Source of the DNA: CAZHHM01 sp964532225
GTDB taxonomy: Bacteria > Margulisbacteria > WOR-1 > JAKLHX01
NCBI GenBank assembly: GCA_964532225.1
Contig: CAZHHM010000038.1
Coordinates: 1-7,690 of the forward strand
Reading direction: 5' to 3'
Length of the DNA: 7,690 nt
In this document: positions 6,025-7,690 of the stretch, one piece after another
Position numbering within the stretch: position 1 is the stretch's first letter
How the letters are laid out: every line of letters starts with the position of its first letter
Position numbers and translations under genes: made by a program
Notes under the pieces: model-generated
The model's database searches: none
Seen by the model: only the letters and a program-made list of their open reading frames with translations
What the model was told of the DNA's origin: nothing

Positions 6025-6579
6025 ATGAGTAATGCAATTGCCAGTCCGCTTTCCGTAAGATTGGGGCTTGGTACCGGGGCCGGTTTGAGGAGCTTTGAGC
6101 TGTTCAGCGACAGCCGAAACAAGGTGATATCCGGAGCAACCGGGTCGATCAGGCCGGAGTTGATGGTCGGAGTGGAAGTGGAGAAAGACGGCCTGGCCTT
6201 ATCCTATTCGGTGATCTACCAGCCGTACAGCACGCCCAACACGATCGAGCAGACCTGCTATCACGGTGCAAAGATGTTCTCCGAACTTACAGGCTACCCG
6301 GAGACAAGAAAGCTTTCGTCCCTCGCGCATCAGTTCACAGTGAAATGCAGCGGATACTATATGGGAGCCAGGGTCGATTTTATTGAAAGATCAACGCTGG
6401 GGACCAGTGCATCGATGATGCTTACTTCGATTCTTGCGGGCGTTTCTCAAAAGGTCTCCGAGAGCGGCATCATGGATATCACCACCGACCTGTCGTTCAT
6501 ATATTCCGTCCCCGGCCTAGAGACAGGAGCAGGATGGGGAGTGACGATCGGTATATCAGCAGGTCTTAAGGTCTTTTGA
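6025..6579 (+). CDS. Small beta-rich protein, possible outer-membrane barrel, otherwise unrecognised
   Basis: The gene encodes 184 residues, ATG 6025 to TGA 6577-6579. The frame extends up to a TTG at 5965, but that codon is part of the non-coding leader shared with the preceding gene, where the same TTG frame hits a stop after five codons. The ATG with its strong ribosome site is therefore preferred. The sequence alternates short beta-like strands with Gly/Ser turns (SVRLGLGTGAGL, LMVGVEVEKDGLALSYSV, YYMGARVDFIE, ITTDLSFIYSV) and ends GWGVTIGISAGLKVF. The terminal Phe after an alternating strand is typical of outer-membrane beta-barrels. Against this, no signal peptide is visible. Two cysteines are present (TCYHG, KCSGY). 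I do not recognise the family. Its position after two sorting-domain proteins fits, but does not prove, an envelope role. Confidence 0.75.
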   Translation: MSNAIASPLSVRLGLGTGAGLRSFELFSDSRNKVISGATGSIRPELMVGVEVEKDGLALSYSVIYQPYSTPNTIEQTCYHGAKMFSELTGYPETRKLSSLAHQFTVKCSGYYMGARVDFIERSTLGTSASMMLTSILAGVSQKVSESGIMDITTDLSFIYSVPGLETGAGWGVTIGISAGLKVF

Positions 6580-6615
6580 GCCGATAATCCGAGTCCCGTT
6601 AATATTGCGCGAAAT

Positions 6616-6630
6616 CCCGTGCAAGACGGG
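6616..6630 (+). other. Short hairpin in the spacer before the EF-hand gene
   Basis: CCCGT (6616-6620) and ACGGG (6626-6630) form a 5-bp stem with a GCAAG loop. No T-tract follows, so it is not a standard intrinsic terminator. A second TCCCGT at 6594-6599 could compete for the same ACGGG strand, and GCCGATA occurs on both sides (6580-6586 and 6630-6636). It may be a leader structure for the next gene, or chance. Confidence 0.35.
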
Positions 6631-6643
6631 CCGATAGTTATTC

Positions 6644-6650
6644 AGGGGGG
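6644..6650 (+). promoter_or_regulatory. G-rich ribosome site for the EF-hand gene
   Basis: AGGGGGG lies eight bases before ATG 6659. It can pair with the anti-Shine-Dalgarno using one G-U pair. The octamer CAGGGGGG at 6643-6650 also occurs at 5982-5989 as the right arm of the shared leader. Confidence 0.55.
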
Positions 6651-6658
6651 AATAGTAC

Positions 6659-7690
6659 ATGATAAATACGACCGAAGATCCCAGGCTTAAAAGATGGGCA
6701 TCGATGATATTTTACGGCGTGGAATGGAAGGACAAGGACAGGGACGGCCGAATAAGGCAGGACGAGCTGCAAAGGACCAGGCTTTCCTCTTTAACCTCTT
6801 CCAAAGCGGAATGGGACAGGGACAACGGCCTTAACGCCAGCACCTTTGTCATGGTCGACAGGAACGATGACGGCAGGATAACGTATGAAGAGATAACCAA
6901 GTTCGTTACTAAGAAGACAGGACCGATAAAGTTCGACGCAAAAAAGGTCATGGACTCTCTGTTGAAGACCGGCAGATACGAGGCTCCCGGGCTGCCCGTA
7001 ATGATCTGCACCAAGGAGAATATCCCTCCGGCGCTCCTAAGGGATATGGACATCAATGCCGAGTTCATCAGGAATGATGTCGTGACCATACAAGCCTCAA
7101 AGAAGAACGGCGCGTACGGAGGCCCCATACAGCACGGGAAGGACAAATTCGTTGTCCTCGTTATCAAGGACAGCCTATTAAAAAAAGGCTCTGTTGCATA
7201 TCTCGATACGGTACTTAAGTATGAAGCAGAGCATATCAGGTCTTATTTCAGCGGCAGGACCGCTGAGATAACGGGCTTTGTCAACCAGATCATGAACGCA
7301 GCGATGAGCAACAATAAGTTGCTGGCAAAAGGAGCTGAATGGGCGATGGGGTTCGCCACATCGGCGGTTAAGGCCGTGGGAGAGCCGCCGGCGTATTTCA
7401 TCAGCATCAAAGCATTGACCGAGCAGAAAGACATATACAATCTGCAGTATGAATGCCAAAAGATCAACTTTAGGATATTCACCGGGCTCGAGGCTGAAAA
7501 GACCCTTAGATCGCTCGGTGAGAGTAGCCTTGCCGACGACCTCAGGAAGATGCTCGACAGCTCTCTGGACAAAAAGACCGTAACATCGTTGAATTCAATG
7601 ATGCAAAAACTGGAAATAAAGGACCCTAAGGTCCGGGCAAGATGTCAGATATACCCGAACATGTCGATGGAGACCGGCAACAGGGTGTAC
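6659..7690 (+). CDS. EF-hand protein with unrecognised C-terminal domain (3' partial)
   Basis: The frame runs from ATG 6659 for 344 codons to the right edge with no stop, so the C-terminus is missing. Two canonical 12-residue EF-hand loops are visible: DKDRDGRIRQDE (residues 25-36, bases 6731-6766) and DRNDDGRITYEE (67-78, bases 6857-6892). Both have Asp/Asn at positions 1, 3 and 5, Gly at 6, Ile at 8 and Glu at 12, so calcium binding is likely. Spacing of 42 residues fits a paired EF-hand domain at the N-terminus. Residues ~90-344 form a mixed alpha/beta region that I cannot assign. It includes VVLVIKDSLL and then LKYEAEHIRSYFSG (Y188-E-A-E-H192), which resembles a HExxH zinc motif with the first His replaced, and GEPPAYF from Glu242, which resembles a distal Glu ligand region. 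No signal peptide is seen. The preceding stop is 79 bases upstream, suggesting cotranscription. Confidence 0.85.
   Translation, partial: MINTTEDPRLKRWASMIFYGVEWKDKDRDGRIRQDELQRTRLSSLTSSKAEWDRDNGLNASTFVMVDRNDDGRITYEEITKFVTKKTGPIKFDAKKVMDSLLKTGRYEAPGLPVMICTKENIPPALLRDMDINAEFIRNDVVTIQASKKNGAYGGPIQHGKDKFVVLVIKDSLLKKGSVAYLDTVLKYEAEHIRSYFSGRTAEITGFVNQIMNAAMSNNKLLAKGAEWAMGFATSAVKAVGEPPAYFISIKALTEQKDIYNLQYECQKINFRIFTGLEAEKTLRSLGESSLADDLRKMLDSSLDKKTVTSLNSMMQKLEIKDPKVRARCQIYPNMSMETGNRVY

Noticed and set aside
6611..6640. Cobalamin riboswitch fragment suggested by GAAATCCCGTGCAAGACGGG
   Set aside because: The B12 box and the rest of the conserved core are not present within the 79-base spacer.
6712..7572. 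Minus-strand ORFs opposite the EF-hand gene
   Set aside because: The + strand frame is continuous with two perfect EF-hand loops and a ribosome site. The opposite frames show no recognisable features.

Overview
The window holds four protein genes, all on the + strand, in a bacterial-style layout with spacers of about 220, 119 and 79 bases. The gene at each edge is cut by the window. The host is probably an uncultured Gram-negative-type bacterium. Two proteins end in a 'YPNPF...IFN-LGK...G-YFA-L' module of the type-A C-terminal sorting / FlgD-like Ig kind. That module is common in Bacteroidota, Ignavibacteria and several candidate phyla (for example Margulisbacteria or Cloacimonadota-like lineages). 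I cannot fix the phylum from this window.

Region 1 (1-2793) and region 2 (3014-5905) are tandem paralogs with an unusual architecture. In order they carry a beta-rich N-terminal part, a helical linker, ~25-residue DUF4116-like repeats (about ten in the first, five in the second), a clan CD-like (caspase/gingipain/CHAT-type) cysteine peptidase domain, and the C-terminal Ig-like sorting module. The peptidase domain has a GHG histidine and an SCS cysteine separated by ~195 residues in both copies. The first gene's frame is open to base 1, so its start lies outside the window and the ATG at 106 is internal. The second is complete. No N-terminal signal peptide is visible in the complete copy, which conflicts with a simple type IX secretion reading.

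Region 3 (6025-6579) is a small, beta-strand-rich protein ending in Phe, possibly an outer-membrane barrel. Region 4 (6659 to the right edge) encodes a protein with two canonical EF-hand calcium loops followed by a domain I cannot name, with a degenerate zinc-peptidase-like YEAEH sequence.

The non-coding DNA is also structured. The 3' ends of both paralogs and ~29 bases beyond their stop codons are conserved without gaps (61 of 71 positions, counted by hand). A 44-base leader containing TTTTTGACGATATATA inside a C-run/G-run stem precedes both the second paralog and the unrelated gene 3. The first spacer alone also carries a ~130-base insertion made of AACYTGC heptads in inverted orientation around a palindrome. 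A working reading is a locus that grew by tandem duplication around a shared cis-element and encodes a calcium-linked, protease-containing surface or effector system. The functional part of that is inference.
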